In this document: positions 45,101 to 56,929 of the stretch, in pieces
Numbering within the stretch: position 1 is the stretch's first letter
Layout: every line of letters starts with the position of its first letter
Assembly (NCBI GenBank): GCA_000469685.2
Contig: LS997562.1
Location: 15,155,275-15,219,274, forward strand
Reading direction: 5' to 3'
Source of the DNA: Haemonchus contortus
Lineage: Eukaryota > Nematoda > Chromadorea > Rhabditida > Trichostrongylidae
DNA length: 64,000 nucleotides
The notes under the pieces: generated by a model
What the model saw: the letters and a program-made list of their open reading frames with translations, nothing else
Databases searched by the model: none
Told to the model about the DNA's origin: nothing
Position numbers and translations under genes: made by a program

Positions 45101-47901
45101 GGAACTCTTTTCAAGCCAAATTTAGTGTTTACCTTCAGAGTTACTCGAAACAGAAAGCCCTGTTGTGGTGTACAATCCAGTTTCACAGAGTCAATGTCCA
45201 GGCGCGAAGCAATCTGAAGCTACTCCATAAGCGATTTGGAAATAGCAGCTATGATAAAGAATGGTGGATCTAACTGACTTTGGCTCTTGCTTTTTCAGCT
45301 TGTTTTTCCAGTGTAGCCATTTCATCACTGATTCGCAACAGCTCAGGATCGATGTCTGGACGGATTCGGAAATCTCCGGTTTTCTTATAGTAGTCATCAT
45401 CTACGGTACTTCGAATCAATTGACAATATTTGTCGAATTGTAGTAATCCGTAGCATATAGGTTCCTGAAATATACTGCTAAATTGAAACGCAGCAGCCAG
45501 TTTGGGACGGTGGTTAGAAGCTCACCAGCATGACATCTTTGACCGCTGGAGCATTTTTTTCATCGTTGTCGTAAAGATCACGCAGAGCGGTTTCGAAGTG
45601 CCGTAACAACATGGCTAATTGATACACGCGATAGCAATCCTGGCACAAGATTGATGAAAGTGAAAGTTGAAAACCTTAACGATCCACGGAACCAGCGAGT
45701 ACCTGCAGTTTGGCTTTGCTAAGAACTAGCTTTCGCGCAAGTTGACTGCTGTCCGGGACTTTCGGAAGCAACATATCACTCAAAGTGCGTCGAACCTAAA
45801 GAATGAAGCTTCAACCAAAGAAACCCTCTTGTGGTTATTTGGACTAAGCTGAACGCTTGAGGACCTCATAGATGTCTGCTTTAAATGCACACTGTAATCT
45901 TGCTTCTTAGAAAAACCTAATCTCATTTTGTATGAATAAACATACATCAGAATTAAGGACAAGTGACTCGATGACGTCTTGACGTTCTGTGATTTGCCTC
46001 AATTCGCAGAGCGGGCGCGCAAGCCATTCCCCTGCAAATTCAATAGATAGATCTGCAGAAAACATGAAAGATATTTCAAGAAACTGTCCCCCTTGGGTTC
46101 AATTTACGACTTATTGCTCCAAACTTGTGAAAACTAGCTTAGCAGCCGCTGGCCAGGGGCTGAGCGGCATTTGTTGAGTAGACCGTACACAGTGCCAGAA
46201 GTACCTTTGGCATCTGCAACAGAAATACAAGAATTGTAAAAAACTTTAGAAATCCTCCTAAATACAGTTGTAGTGCTCGTCGAGGCTGCAACAAAAGAAA
46301 GAGCTATACCTACCTTGATGATAATTGAGAGCGAATAGTTCGAGGGCACGTACAGCGCCAGCGTCAATATGCATAAATCCAGAGGTACGATAAGTGGACA
46401 AGCTGAACTTATGCATGTAAGCATCTTGTTCGTCCATCTTGAGATAATTGTACAGGCCACAAAGACATCGTTTCAAATTGTCGGAAAGCGAATCAACTGG
46501 AAAAAGTACTCTCCTAGATCTACCGTGTGTATGGCGCAAAGAATTACATAAAAGATCAGAGATAACATTACCTTCAGATCCAGGACGAAATATGTTCTGT
46601 ACTTCTACCCAATCTGCTGTATTTGCAACGTTGGCTTCGCTTGTTTCAAGTACTCCCACTTTTCGTAGAAGAGCACTCAGCTTCTTTGGACGCTCTTTGC
46701 CACTGAACGGACATTCTCCTTCGTCACCGTAGACGAGGCACTCTCGAGGACCAATGCCAACAATACAATGCTGAAAGAATGCGTAGAAATCTACAGCGAG
46801 AACTGAGATTTCGAACTGACTGGAAGGACCGACCTCAACTTGAGCAAAAAGAGGCGAGTCGATGAACTCAGAAGTAAGAACACGGAAATCAAGCATGTCC
46901 ATGAAAGAGATGCTGACTTTGTTCTGAAATTCGTAAAATAACGACCATGAAACCCGGAAATTGCACTTCAGAAAATGACCCACATCCTCGCCATTTGCGA
47001 TCTTTATGGCCATTATTACATTGCCACCACCGGTTGCTTCTCCGATAATTTCTTCGAAATCTCCAAGATTCCCTATGGTTCCCTAAACAAGGAAAGCGAA
47101 AAATTTGCTGTACCGTATTTGCTATTTATTTGTACTATATTTATTTGTATATATTTATCTAATTAGTATCTATTTGCTGTACTTCGTTGTTTACGAAAGA
47201 CGAACTTTTGCCTTGATTGTCCACTGATCCGATTCCAGGCCATAAAGTTCAATGCGATATCTCATAAACATAAGGAGCTCGCGCACAGTACGCTGATACT
47301 GCCCATAGTTCATTGTCAAGTACTGGAGCACTCCGCCTGAGAAAAGGGTATTATGTGGAGAACAGTATAAAACTCTTATCCCTAGAAGATCATATGCCAA
47401 GAAGCCAAACCTCAGCTGGGACATCCCAGCACAACGCGACTAAAAAAGGAAGTTCATTAAGGAAAACCACTCCGTACAAAGGTTTCCTGATGCTTACCCT
47501 TTATTGTGACAGTTTTAAGACAAACATCGCTCATAAACACTTCTGTTGCCAACAGTACAGCATCGTCTCCGTAACATGCGTAATAGTCCTTAAAGACCAT
47601 AACATAACGTCCACATTACCAAGCACTACCAACAAGGGAGACCGCTTATTGGATGAACATTGGAAAGTGAGCAAAGACGTACTCCCTTGTCAAATATGGC
47701 AACAGTGCCGGCAGCTTTAGTATTTAAAGATCGAAGCAATGATTTGTCTGCAGATTCCATCTGGATCGCTCTGAAAGCATCTTCAGTGATCTGTGAACCC
47801 TCACAAACGAGTTCACTGGGAGTGAAACAATCATCACATAAATTTCTTGAGCCGGTAAAGCCTAGGTGGTAATCCCTGGTGGATTCATACACAACATACA
47901 T
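39157..47901 (-). CDS. msh-2: MutS homologue 2, DNA mismatch repair (complete, 22 exons)
   Basis: MSH2 pairs with MSH6 (or MSH3) to recognise mismatches and small loops in nuclear DNA. Twenty-two exons join in phase from ATG 47901 to TGA 39157 (920 aa). The mismatch-binding/connector region is in exons 1-5. Lever and core follow ([53 protein letters not shown]) and the clamp has LFRVTLK and [17 protein letters not shown]. The ATPase has Walker [11 protein letters not shown] (about 709-718), [19 protein letters not shown], Walker [21 protein letters not shown] and [13 protein letters not shown]. It ends soon after [19 protein letters not shown], about 55 residues shorter than human MSH2. An alternative start at 47760 (MESADKSLL) would shorten the N-terminus by 47 aa. 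One intron uses a GC donor. Confidence 0.96.
42235..42490. repeat. Foldback inverted repeat (~70-bp arms) in msh-2 intron 14
   Basis: About 70 bp at 42238-42308 (TCGATATGTATGTTTATTTG ... AACGTTTCGGCGAG) is repeated as its complement at 42417-42487, with about 110 bp between. A long hairpin is possible in RNA or DNA. The right arm and loop contain CTGACGA, then a GGCG/CGCC stem, then GAAA, resembling a hammerhead ribozyme core, but stem I is not formed. Confidence 0.8.
42632..43910 (+). mobile_element. mariner element, bandit/mori-like (1279 bp), in msh-2 intron
   Basis: Terminal inverted repeats of 28 bp with one mismatch (TTAGGTTGTAAGGAAACTTC and the complement of AGAACTTTCCTTACAACCTA), flanked by TA. 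A transposase relic runs on the plus strand, antisense to msh-2. Length and TIR start fit the mori subfamily, to which the hookworm element bandit belongs (family knowledge). Confidence 0.85.
42840..43833 (+). pseudogene. mariner transposase, frameshifted
   Basis: Recognisable in order across at least three frames: helix-turn-helix remains ([12 protein letters not shown] region near 42935), [20 protein letters not shown] (first catalytic Asp, 43255-43310), then after a shift [13 protein letters not shown] and [30 protein letters not shown] (second Asp) and [20 protein letters not shown] (third Asp in HLD) follow, ending [15 protein letters not shown]. The catalytic residues survive but the frame is broken and in-frame stops occur near the start, so no active enzyme is made. 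Confidence 0.8.
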
Positions 47902-48212
47902 CCGCTGAGAAAATTTATGCAAAAAGTACAAGTATCACATATTTCCTATTATGATAAAACGCGCCTAAAATGCTGTAGTGAAATCAGAACACAAACAAAC
48001 CCAGTGCCGTGATATATTAAAGAACAAAGAAAAACTAAATACCAATAAGTTACACGAACAGAAGCAGCTTAAATATGATAAACACGAACTCTATGAACAG
48101 TAAAACATGAGTGACTGAAACGGAATGCTAACAAATTCAAGAGCCTATGGAAATTAATAGCTGCAGTTCGAGAGATATGAGTAGCAGAAGAGACTATTCA
48201 GTAGAAGTTGAG
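47902..48212 (-). promoter_or_regulatory. EB1-msh-2 intercistronic region with predicted trans-splice site
   Basis: Minus strand, 311 nt between the EB1 stop and the msh-2 ATG. A strong 3' splice site (AATTTTCTCAG) ends three bases before the ATG, with no exon before it, as expected for a trans-spliced gene. A T-rich run (TTTAGTTTTTCTTTGTTC) at about 48020-48042 and an AATATA next to it could be the polyadenylation and U-rich signals of an operon. Operon status is inference. Confidence 0.4.
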
Positions 48213-51200
48213 CTAGAAGGTTTCATCATCGTCGTTTATCGCCGTTTGAGCGCCATTGTCTTCTCCGCCTTCGGGCTGAAAATTCATTTATGAATCACTG
48301 AAGGGCATAAAAAGAATTTTCAAGCTGCCCCCCAGTGTAAGAGTTTCATGATTGGATGGCAATTATGATGTACACTTATAGACGAGGCAGGTCTGACCCA
48401 CTTAATACGAACCGAAAAACAAATCTTGTCTAGTATGAGTTTTTTACTCGAGTGCTTCAAACAGCGGAGGAAGTAGGCTTAACTTTTGGTTTTGGTAAGC
48501 AGAACCAAGGTAAGCTGGAATAGCCCAAACCACTCATAAATGACATTCTCGAATTGTTACTGCCTGTTTTGTTAACTGCTGTTTTGACGCCGCAGTACGC
48601 GAAGCGAAAGTCTCACAAGGTTGGCGATCTATGGACAAAACTTCAGTCTCGGACGGTACTCGTACCCGTACTTGTCCTTTCCCGGGACCGTGCTCTTATC
48701 CCTTACACTACCGAGACCCCGCTTGCCCTCGGCTTATTAGTGGCTTATATAAGCTATGGTATGTAAGCCATTTAGAAGGCGAAGGCAAGCGGGGTTTCGA
48801 TAGTGTAAGGGATAAGAGCACAGTTCCCAGAAAGGACAAGTACGGGTTCGAGTCCCGTCCGAAACTGAAAGTCTGCCCATAAATCGCCAACCTTGTGAGA
48901 CTGTTACTGCCTGCTTCCAAAGGGGAGGGGGTCCTCTGGTGTTTTTATCACGTCTGGCAACTTTTTGAAGTCTTCAGCTATAATCGACATCCTTTGCGCT
49001 ATCGATGCATCTGTTTTGTTTCGTTTTGGTCTGCTCTGTTTGTCACGGCGCGAACTGCCTTCGCAAAAGAGAATTCAAATAAATGCAACGTTGGGCTGTT
49101 ATAGTTCTCTTGACTACACAAAAATCTATCGTATCTAGAACACAGTCAGCATTGGCTGCACAAGAGACAACTCTGAAGTTTTTTGCAAAGATTCTAATTT
49201 TGCACGATCTTGCAGCACAACACATTTCGGGAGCTGGGAATTACGCATTTTACCAGTTTTCCCCAACTCGCGAAACACTGGTTCATCTCTTCAGCAATTA
49301 CCCATATTTCCAAAGGAAGAAAAACCTTCTGAAAACTTACATTCGTTTCGTAAAGGATTGCTAAAATCGCTTCCTTGTCAGGGTGTTCGCCTTCTGCGCA
49401 ATCATTACACATATCTTCTATTCTTCGAAGCTTTTCGAAATAAAAGTTGCGTTCGTTTTCCACTGTCTCCGCTATATTGGTCATCTGTAAAAATCTATAA
49501 TAGAAACCAAGAATTCAAACTTCTAATTGGCTGATGAGGGTCGAGCACGGCACTGTCGACCAGTATCGAGGAGCTAGTTGGCTCTTGCTACTATTTAACG
49601 TCGCTCGAGCATTCCGTCATGGCTGTTACGCTTCGTTCCCTTTTGCAATTCGACTGAATACAACTTCTACATCGATAATTGATAATTTGCGCTGATTGTG
49701 AGTATACTAGTTTGTATTCCTAGAAAGTTTCCCTGCTCTTCCTGCTTGCCCGATGATTACATTTTCCATCGCATGACGCTTCACAGTTGGATTTCATCCT
49801 ATTCACATGGTAGAAAGGGCAGCAAAGAGAACAAAGCACAACAGTCACATTGACTTCTATTGAAAGCGACAAAGACTATCATGATACGAGCTTTACAGGA
49901 TGTCGATCGGTCACGTCACGCAACTCGTGCGCCAAATTCCGCACGTCGACGCTTTCTGGCACACCAACCCATGTAAGGTCTAGATCAAGCCAACCTGCGC
50001 ATTTTGCTTTGCGATGGAAACGCTGAGCAACTAGGGTAAACCCGTTACATATTCAGTACACCAAAAGTGGGCACTGGGAGATGAGATAACCCACTGGCCC
50101 ACGCCGGAGCGGCGCGACGCTAATAAGTGCCTTTCGCATCGACTATTGCGGTCACTTTCTCGCTTTTCTTCTTTCATTTTTTTGCTTGAAGTTGGGTCGT
50201 TCGCACCCAACAAATCAGGTCGAGTAATTGTTGCCTTACCTCTTCGTACTGTTGAGTAAGCTTCGCATTTTCCTCTTCAAGAGCTTTTATGGCTGAAGAA
50301 TCAGGGACCGCGGAACGGTTGGAATTAGGTGGCACCGGTGAAGCTGAAAAGTTGCTTGAGAGCGATTGAATTGGTAACATCTTTTCAAAATTTCTGAGAA
50401 AAAAGATCGTAATTGGAGAGAATCGAGGACAGGGGACCAACGCAAGGGGTCAGTCACAAAAATCGGTCGGACACCCGTTTTTTTACTGTCGGATCAGTAT
50501 AACTTCTGCATAACGCAAGCTTGCGTATTGCTCCAAGTGAGCGCAGAAGACAAGAATACACAGCTACCCAAAAGGTAAAAAGCACAAGTAACGACGAAAA
50601 AGCCTTCGCCAAGTCGACAGAGAGCGTTCTTGCAACTACCCGTTATTGAAGTATTTACATCGGGACGTATGCGAAAGGCAGGGGAGAAGCAGTGAATACG
50701 ATGAATATTCAAATATTCTTATTTTGTGCCTCATTTCAGGCTGGCGACAGTGAAGCGAAGGTGCGGAATGTTCTGGATAACCAAAAGATGAATGAACACT
50801 CCTTGGCGAACACTCCTTGGAACACTCAGTATAGAGAAGAAGGATTCCTATGATAACAACCTTGTCTGGGGTATAATATGAACCCTCCTAACAGTATTTG
50901 AGAAGTCAGATTGAAGTTGAGAATGTACTACTCTCCTAAGACCATGTCCTTTCCATAAATTGTTGTTTTCTGAATTTTCAATGAGATAGAGTGAGAGGAA
51001 CCAAGGCCATGTGATCGCTGAAAGCTGTCGATTCCCCACTTAGCTCTGCAAAAGTCACGATCAACTTTCCGTTCCACATTCAATTGCCCGCCACGTGGCA
51101 ACAGAAAAAAACGTTCCCTAGAAGCTCACGCTAGTTGGGAACTGTGGGGTGTTGGGGGGTTCCTCTCTCCCACGCTCTGATCGTCGAGCATCCGGCGCTA

Positions 51201-54200
51201 TATCGTTAGCCAAAGCCAGTATGAGGATACGCGCCTCAAATCTTTCACTGAAACACTTTCAGCAAACGATGGTGAGAATACGAATACAAGGCGCGACACC
51301 AGGTGACGGATCGGAGGCAAATCGCGGAATATAAGCCACCGTTATTCACCAGTAGTTCCGCAGAGACACAGGATTATGTATTCCTAGATATTCGTAGTTA
51401 CGCCTCATGAGAGCTGTTGGTGCCTGTGGTATTCTGCTGCATAAAAGAAGACTGATCATGAGACGGCGATCTGTACTTTCAATGTGCAAGCACTTACATG
51501 GGGAGCGTTCGTATATCGAAATCGTTCATTGTACATCGGATGATACAAGTCAGGAAGATGAAGTACGACGTCATTGGACTCAATGAAAAGAGTAGGCATG
51601 GCCGCTACGCCGCTTGTGAGAATCGAAAAAAAACTGCATTTGGAACATACATCTGCAGAGGCGTTAGCGCTTTAGGTGGGAGAATCGATTCTTGCAAAAA
51701 CTTGAAAATTCAAATCGGAAATTTGCATTGAGAACACAATATCAGCTGTCGCCACAATCCCACGAACATCACCCTACGACAAGATGAGCTGGATGAAACG
51801 TTTTAGAGGGACAAAAAAATCCCTTCAGAGAAGATAAATTCTCCTTCAAGTTATCGTCATCGGTATCAATGGCGGATCCATTCCAGAAAAACGGTTGAGA
51901 GCTTCACTCCAGAAAAACGGTTGAGAGCTTCACTTGAGGACAATTCTAATCGTATGAAATGAGCAATCCGAATTTGGCATGCCGACCAAAGCAAAATTAA
52001 TTCGTTCTTCCTCAATGTACATACAAATGCAACGCTTGCGTTCACGGAACAACTTCACGATTAAAACCTCCCCATTCTTCAAGAGTTTATCGTTACAGAG
52101 GAGCGGGATTGAGCCTGAAAATCGAGCAGATCCAACGAACGCTGACTTTTGGAGCAGTTGTGGGAAGACCAAGTCTATCGAAGAGATATTCGAAACTCGA
52201 GACCAATGCTCAGCCTATTTTCAAGGTGAAGGTCACTGAGATGGTGGAAATCCAGTTCTGTTGGATGGCTGGTAGATGAGCTAATTCTGAGGTAGGATGG
52301 ATACTTTCTTCCATTTTCGCATCGAATTAAGTAGATCTGTTAGCCTTAAAATTCGCCACACCTCTTTTAGCCCCTAATGACGCTCCGCTCAAAACTAAGT
52401 TTCATGTTCACTGCAGGTGAACTTTTGGACATGCCTGTACTGTTTCTCTACTTCATTAAAGGATTCCTAGCCCCAAAAAACTGGAAACGGCCTTTTCAGG
52501 TGTTGACATAGGAACATAGCACCAAAATACTCAAATAATGAAGATGATCAAAGATAGGAAAACATGAACATTTGCGTGCTCACTTTTCTTCGGTTGGGCG
52601 GAAGCGGCTGGACGCTGAGTTGTGTTGGACGAAGCACGGATAGTGGTGTTTAGTGATGTTCGTGCGGGAGCAACACGTGTAGGTGTTGGTCCTTTCGATC
52701 CCGCTGGTAATGGCTGAACAACAGTTGTAATTTAGTAGCAGGAAATCAGAGGTTTAACAACACAATAGGCACAGGAAAATTTCAATTTTACACCGATCAA
52801 AGATTTATGTAAACCCTCGACATCTTCCTTCTATATATAAACGCGGATATCTGGGCTGTTTCTGAACATATTCAACGGCTTACCTCCAGAGCATTGAGAG
52901 CACTCAATGAGATTGAGGGAGTGTAGCAAAAAAATCAGTTTTCGTATTTTCAGACCAGATTATTGTTGTACATCAAATCTTTACGAACCACTCGAGTCAC
53001 CTTTCGTCTAGAAGCGGCTTGTCGTTTGTCTTTTATGCTTATGTGATGGAGTGCGTTGAATTAAAAGCAAAAATTAATTAATTCAGGATCAGATACGTGC
53101 CTAACATTTCCTTTGTATTACTTACCAGTTCTTTACTCCAAACACTGATACGGCGAGCGCTCAAAAATTGTTTCCCCGCTCGCATGCTGCTCACATACAC
53201 GATGCAGTTGAATATACTTCGATGACCCCAGTTTGTTAATCGGTTGTTGATAATTCATGATCAAAAACATTTGTGAGAATGCTTTTGAATGGTTGGAAAA
53301 TTTGATGATAAGAGACACTTCCGCACTGAAGCCTTCTCCAGGTGCAACCTTCCTATCAGCGTTCTAACATTAGGAGAAACTTTTCTCCAATATATAACCA
53401 AGAGGGAAGCGAAACATGGAAAGATCAGTCAAGCGCATAAAGATCCTGGGGCTTGAAGACAAGCAAACGTAATATAAGGTTTGGAAAATAGTTTGCATTT
53501 TTGTATTCTAACCATTGAAATCAGAATAATGTTGCTGGAGTATTATGAGTGAGGTGATGCAACAAAATATGCTGCATTTGATGGACGAGGGTAAAAGTTG
53601 AGGTTAAGACTGATTGATAGCGTGTTCAACAAAAGAGATGTCTGAATTTGGACAATTATGACTTCGAATACAAGCAAGTTCTCGCAGTGCAACGACAAAT
53701 TTTGGATTTCACCATCACCGTTCTCCTTCGCTCGAACCTTTTTATGCCAACTATTAAAATCGAAGGACGCATAACGTACAAAAAAGCTCTTGAGACACCG
53801 CCGTTTACCCTTGACCTTGATAACACACGTCCTTTTGGACATCACCGAGGAGTGGATACTAGATGTTTTGACAGGTACGAAACTTTAAAAACCAAAAGAG
53901 TTCCCTTTTCATTGATTCTGTGTCATAACCATCATAATTGTCATAACCATTACTGATACTGTTTAGGTTGCACCACTTCGAGCTCAACGTTAGGGGCGCC
54001 TATCAGTAGTGTGACTTCTCTACTGCAGAGCCACCTAACTATCGCACGCATCGTAAGGGAAAAATAGATTCAAAAACCATTATTAAGTGAGGCACTTGAT
54101 TACTTTTTATCTTCCTAGTGCAAGTGAAGAATATAAAAAACATACTTCGCCTCCTCGAGCAGCTAATGCATCATATTCCTCGCACTCATCCACATAGTTG

Positions 54201-56428
54201 GCGTTGAAAAATTTGAAGAACCATTGAAGAAATTCAAAGTTGTCTTGGAATTTGGCCTTCGTCAGTCGTTCTACAAGTACGGGCTGAAAACATTTTAAAA
54301 AACTCTTCAGGAGATTATTATATTACGCTACTGACGGTAAACGTGAGTAATAAGTAGTACAATACAACACAATACCAAAGAAATAGATTATAACTAATAT
54401 AATGTAATGTAATTAATGTAATTATTTATCAGCATTACATGCAACAAGATGAGAGCAATTAATGAAGAAACACTGGTAGATCTCAAAGAACCAAGTTGTG
54501 TCAGAGCTTTCTACTTTAGTGGCTACCTCATGTTTGAATGGCATTAACGCAATTCGAATACACATTTTTTCCAAGCTTCATATATTACTAGCAGGTCTGC
54601 ATGTGAAACTTCTAGTTCTCGGTCTTGTCAAGTATATCTTCGTTGGTCCAAATCAGTTCGCGAGTTTATACTTCGGTAAAAAAAAACAGAGAAGCCGAAA
54701 CAATTGAATTATAAGCCTATAAACCATGCAAACATCAAATAATACGCGCCTAAGCGCCTTGACTTAAGAGATGGGATATCGAAATACTTGTTTCTGGTTG
54801 ATGTTTTGAGGTTTCGGTAGCATAAAACCCTTACATCGCGAGAAAACCTTGCGCGTCAGATTATTTCGCACTTTTTCTAGGGCAGAGATATCTTTCTTCT
54901 TCGGAGGATGAAACACAGTGGCGTTTTAATTATGAAAAATAGGTGTAGTTGCTGTTTTGTGGATTGCTGATCCACAGCAACCCTCGTAGAGTGAAACCAT
55001 GCATGTGAAAAACAACGCCTTTATTTGGAAAGCTGTCATTACGTAGGGTTTTCCGACCGAACATTCTGCTCTTTTCACTTTGCACACGCTCAAATTTTGT
55101 TTTGTAACTTAAGGGTAATCGAACAGAAATCGCAACCTTGTCAACACCGAGCGCTTTCCAAGCAGTGCCGAGTATCTTCCAATTGTTGATATGGTCCATT
55201 TCGTTACGACTATTCCACTTCACCTGTGAAGAAAAAGCCCTTCATTGTTTATAAGACGGGCTGGAAATGCAGGAAATAGAAAGCTAACTTTACGAAGATT
55301 TATAGAATCTCGAAACAATAGATGTGTTAGTTGACAATAGGCAGCACCCGTGCTCATTTCTTCGATTTTCGAGAAATTAGCCTGAAACAGCATATCAAAA
55401 TCCCGTGAAAAAAGAGAAAATATATCCTGATGATTTGAGACTCTCCCGGTCATACTTAGCAAGGCTTAGCCATTATTAACCTTTGATAAGTTATAAAAAA
55501 AAAGATAGACACCCATGGTCAAATAAGGAGTCCCAAAAAATGAAGAGCTTACTCGTCTGCCCTTATCATTTGAAGGTCTGTGACAATGTTTACGACATTG
55601 ATAGCGAAAAATAGTAAATTTCTCCAACTTGTTGTTAGACCCCTTCCGCACACTGGCAATTAATTACTCCTATGGGCATTGGTAATTTATTACTCCTATA
55701 GGCACTTTTGTATTCTAAGAGCTCAGTGATCAGGAACACTTGCAAAAAAAAAAACGGACTCGTTTCAGCACCCATTATAAGGAATCTCAAGAATTTCCAC
55801 TACAAAACCTAGAAAAAGAAGCTCCTCCTGAATAAATGTCTGTTTCCCAGATTCGCCACGCACCATTACACATTATAACCTACGGAGTTAAGAGTTCCTT
55901 GCGACAGCTGCTCCAAATGGGATTGGAACTCATAAATGTCCCTTTTAAATAAATGAAATGTTAAATGAGTTTATCTCCAGCACAGTTCTCAAAATCAAGA
56001 CCTCTGTCCCAAGGAAGTAATGAGAAGGAACCGGTCTCGCAGGAGACCGCTGAAAAAGAGAATGAGTCATCAAATGGCGATAGCAAGCCATCCTTCGATG
56101 CACTTTGTAGCCCATCCCACAACAGGTGGTTTACCAAGTGAATAGAACTTCATTAAAGCCTCATTTATCAAACGGTTCAACGGTCAGTTTTATTTCAATA
56201 ACCATTTTGACAAAATAAATCATCAGGATATTGAATTACCCACAGAAATTTCGCTTATTCAAAATAGTTCCCACCACAAAGTCCAGGAAATAGCAAACAC
56301 TTAAACATCCGAAATCCACTGAATGGAAAATTTGGGCTTACCTTCAGAAGATTATTCACCCAGGCAAGTAGTTCATGACGGGAAATGTTGTCTTGCGTCA
56401 CTGCCGAGACGTAAACGTTCGTTACCAT
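48213..56428 (-). CDS. ebp: EB1/MAPRE-family microtubule plus-end-binding protein (8 exons)
   Basis: Binds growing microtubule ends and recruits partners carrying SxIP or CAP-Gly domains; acts in spindle and cytoplasmic microtubules. The eight exons, all in phase, encode 281 aa, close to human EB1 (268): 56342-56428, 55289-55381, 55137-55223, 54146-54283, 52584-52713, 50240-50343, 49341-49484, 48213-48275. The N-terminal calponin-homology domain is clear ([56 protein letters not shown]). A Ser/Thr/Pro-rich linker with [12 protein letters not shown] follows. The coiled coil and EB-homology motif come next ([37 protein letters not shown]), then an acidic tail ending DDDETF, like the EEY/F ends of the family. 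Ortholog choice (ebp-1 or ebp-2) is not decided. A TATAG or CCAG acceptor just upstream suggests trans-splicing. Confidence 0.95.
48646..48717 (-). repeat. tRNA-like 72-nt sequence, left arm of inverted pair
   Basis: Minus strand: acceptor GTCTCGG/CCGAGAC (7 of 7 paired), TA, D stem GTGT/GCAC, anticodon-like stem GTCC/GGAC with loop CGGGAAA, and T arm ACGGG..ACCGT (one mismatch). The 5' half resembles tRNA-Val (TAGTGTA..). U33 is absent from the anticodon loop, so it is likely a tRNA-derived SINE head and not a working tRNA. It lies in the last intron of EB1. Confidence 0.6.
48794..48865 (+). repeat. tRNA-like 72-nt sequence, right arm of inverted pair
   Basis: Plus strand: acceptor GTTTCGA/CCGAAAC (6 of 7 paired), TAGTGTAAGGG (box A), and a perfect T arm ACGGG-TTCGAGT-CCCGT (box B). 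It matches the left arm in inverted orientation, and both are followed by the same tail (ATCGCCAACCTTGTGAGACT). Together the two arms can form a hairpin of about 130 bp. Confidence 0.6.
51470..52250 (+). pseudogene. RTE LINE 5' fragment in EB1 intron
   Basis: [16 protein letters not shown] at 51535 aligns with the endonuclease start of the RTE at 36.09 kb (MVQARKIKYDVIGLTE), followed by the RGVSALGG region. Only this stretch (about 51470-51730) is clear. The remainder to about 52.2 kb may be the same element in broken frames. Plus orientation, antisense to EB1. Confidence 0.6.
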
Positions 56429-56434
56429 TGCTGG

Positions 56435-56440
56435 AGGGCT
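56435..56440 (-). promoter_or_regulatory. ebp: Predicted splice acceptor upstream of the EB1 start
   Basis: Minus strand CTAACTATTTATAG then CCCTCCAGCAATGG: either AG could accept a spliced leader or a 5' UTR exon. No upstream coding exon is apparent. Confidence 0.35.
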
Positions 56441-56929
56441 ATAAATAGTTAGAGGTGAACATAGATAAGAACAGAACACTATTGAAACAACAGGCACAAT
56501 TGAACGAGAATCTTTGTACAGGCGGACAGAAATCAAAGTAAATATGGATAACTATCACTTTTTTCTTGGCATCTGCCCTGCGAAAGTCAGACAGCAGACG
56601 GATGAGCACGCCGTGTGCAGATACAGAACCACTGCAGGACTACTGTATACATATACAGTTGTTCAATGCTCATGGGAATTGTCGTGGGAAGTCGTCTCTA
56701 AAGAAACAGTAGGTGGGCTAGCTTCATAGGAATGAATTAAGTTAATACTGAACTAGCTCCACGTTAACCGAGACAAGCACGAATTTCTGGGAGGGAATCC
56801 AGTTCCTACAGTGACCTTATCGAGTTAGAATGTTGCAGGCGCAAAAATTCACGAACAACTTGCTCATTATACGACACAGTCTTACTTTCACAGTCCCAGC
56901 CCTCTCGAATATACGACGCATCGAAACGG

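Larger units (their letters stand above)
39157..47901 (-). other. msh-2: msh-2 exon map
   Basis: Exons 1-22, high to low: 47683-47901, 47498-47588, 47206-47336, 46984-47082, 46572-46923, 46314-46496, 46139-46213, 45946-46031, 45703-45795, 45526-45639, 45279-45464, 45133-45213, 44929-45032, 44394-44464, 41512-41637, 41357-41446, 41155-41250, 40954-41090, 40790-40881, 40629-40725, 39332-39454, 39157-39273. Walker A is in exon 17, the signature loop in 18, Walker B in 19. Intron 14 (41638-44393) is 2.76 kb and carries a mariner and a foldback repeat. Intron 20 (39455-40628) is 1.17 kb and unrecognised. Introns of 60 bp (46924-46983) and 75 bp (46497-46571) are stop-free multiples of three. Confidence 0.88.

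Noticed and set aside
45214..45278. In-frame TAG that first looked like a nonsense mutation in msh-2
   Set aside because: It lies in a 65-bp intron once the acceptor TAGCTTCAG at 45213 is used; the exons then join in frame at the expected length.
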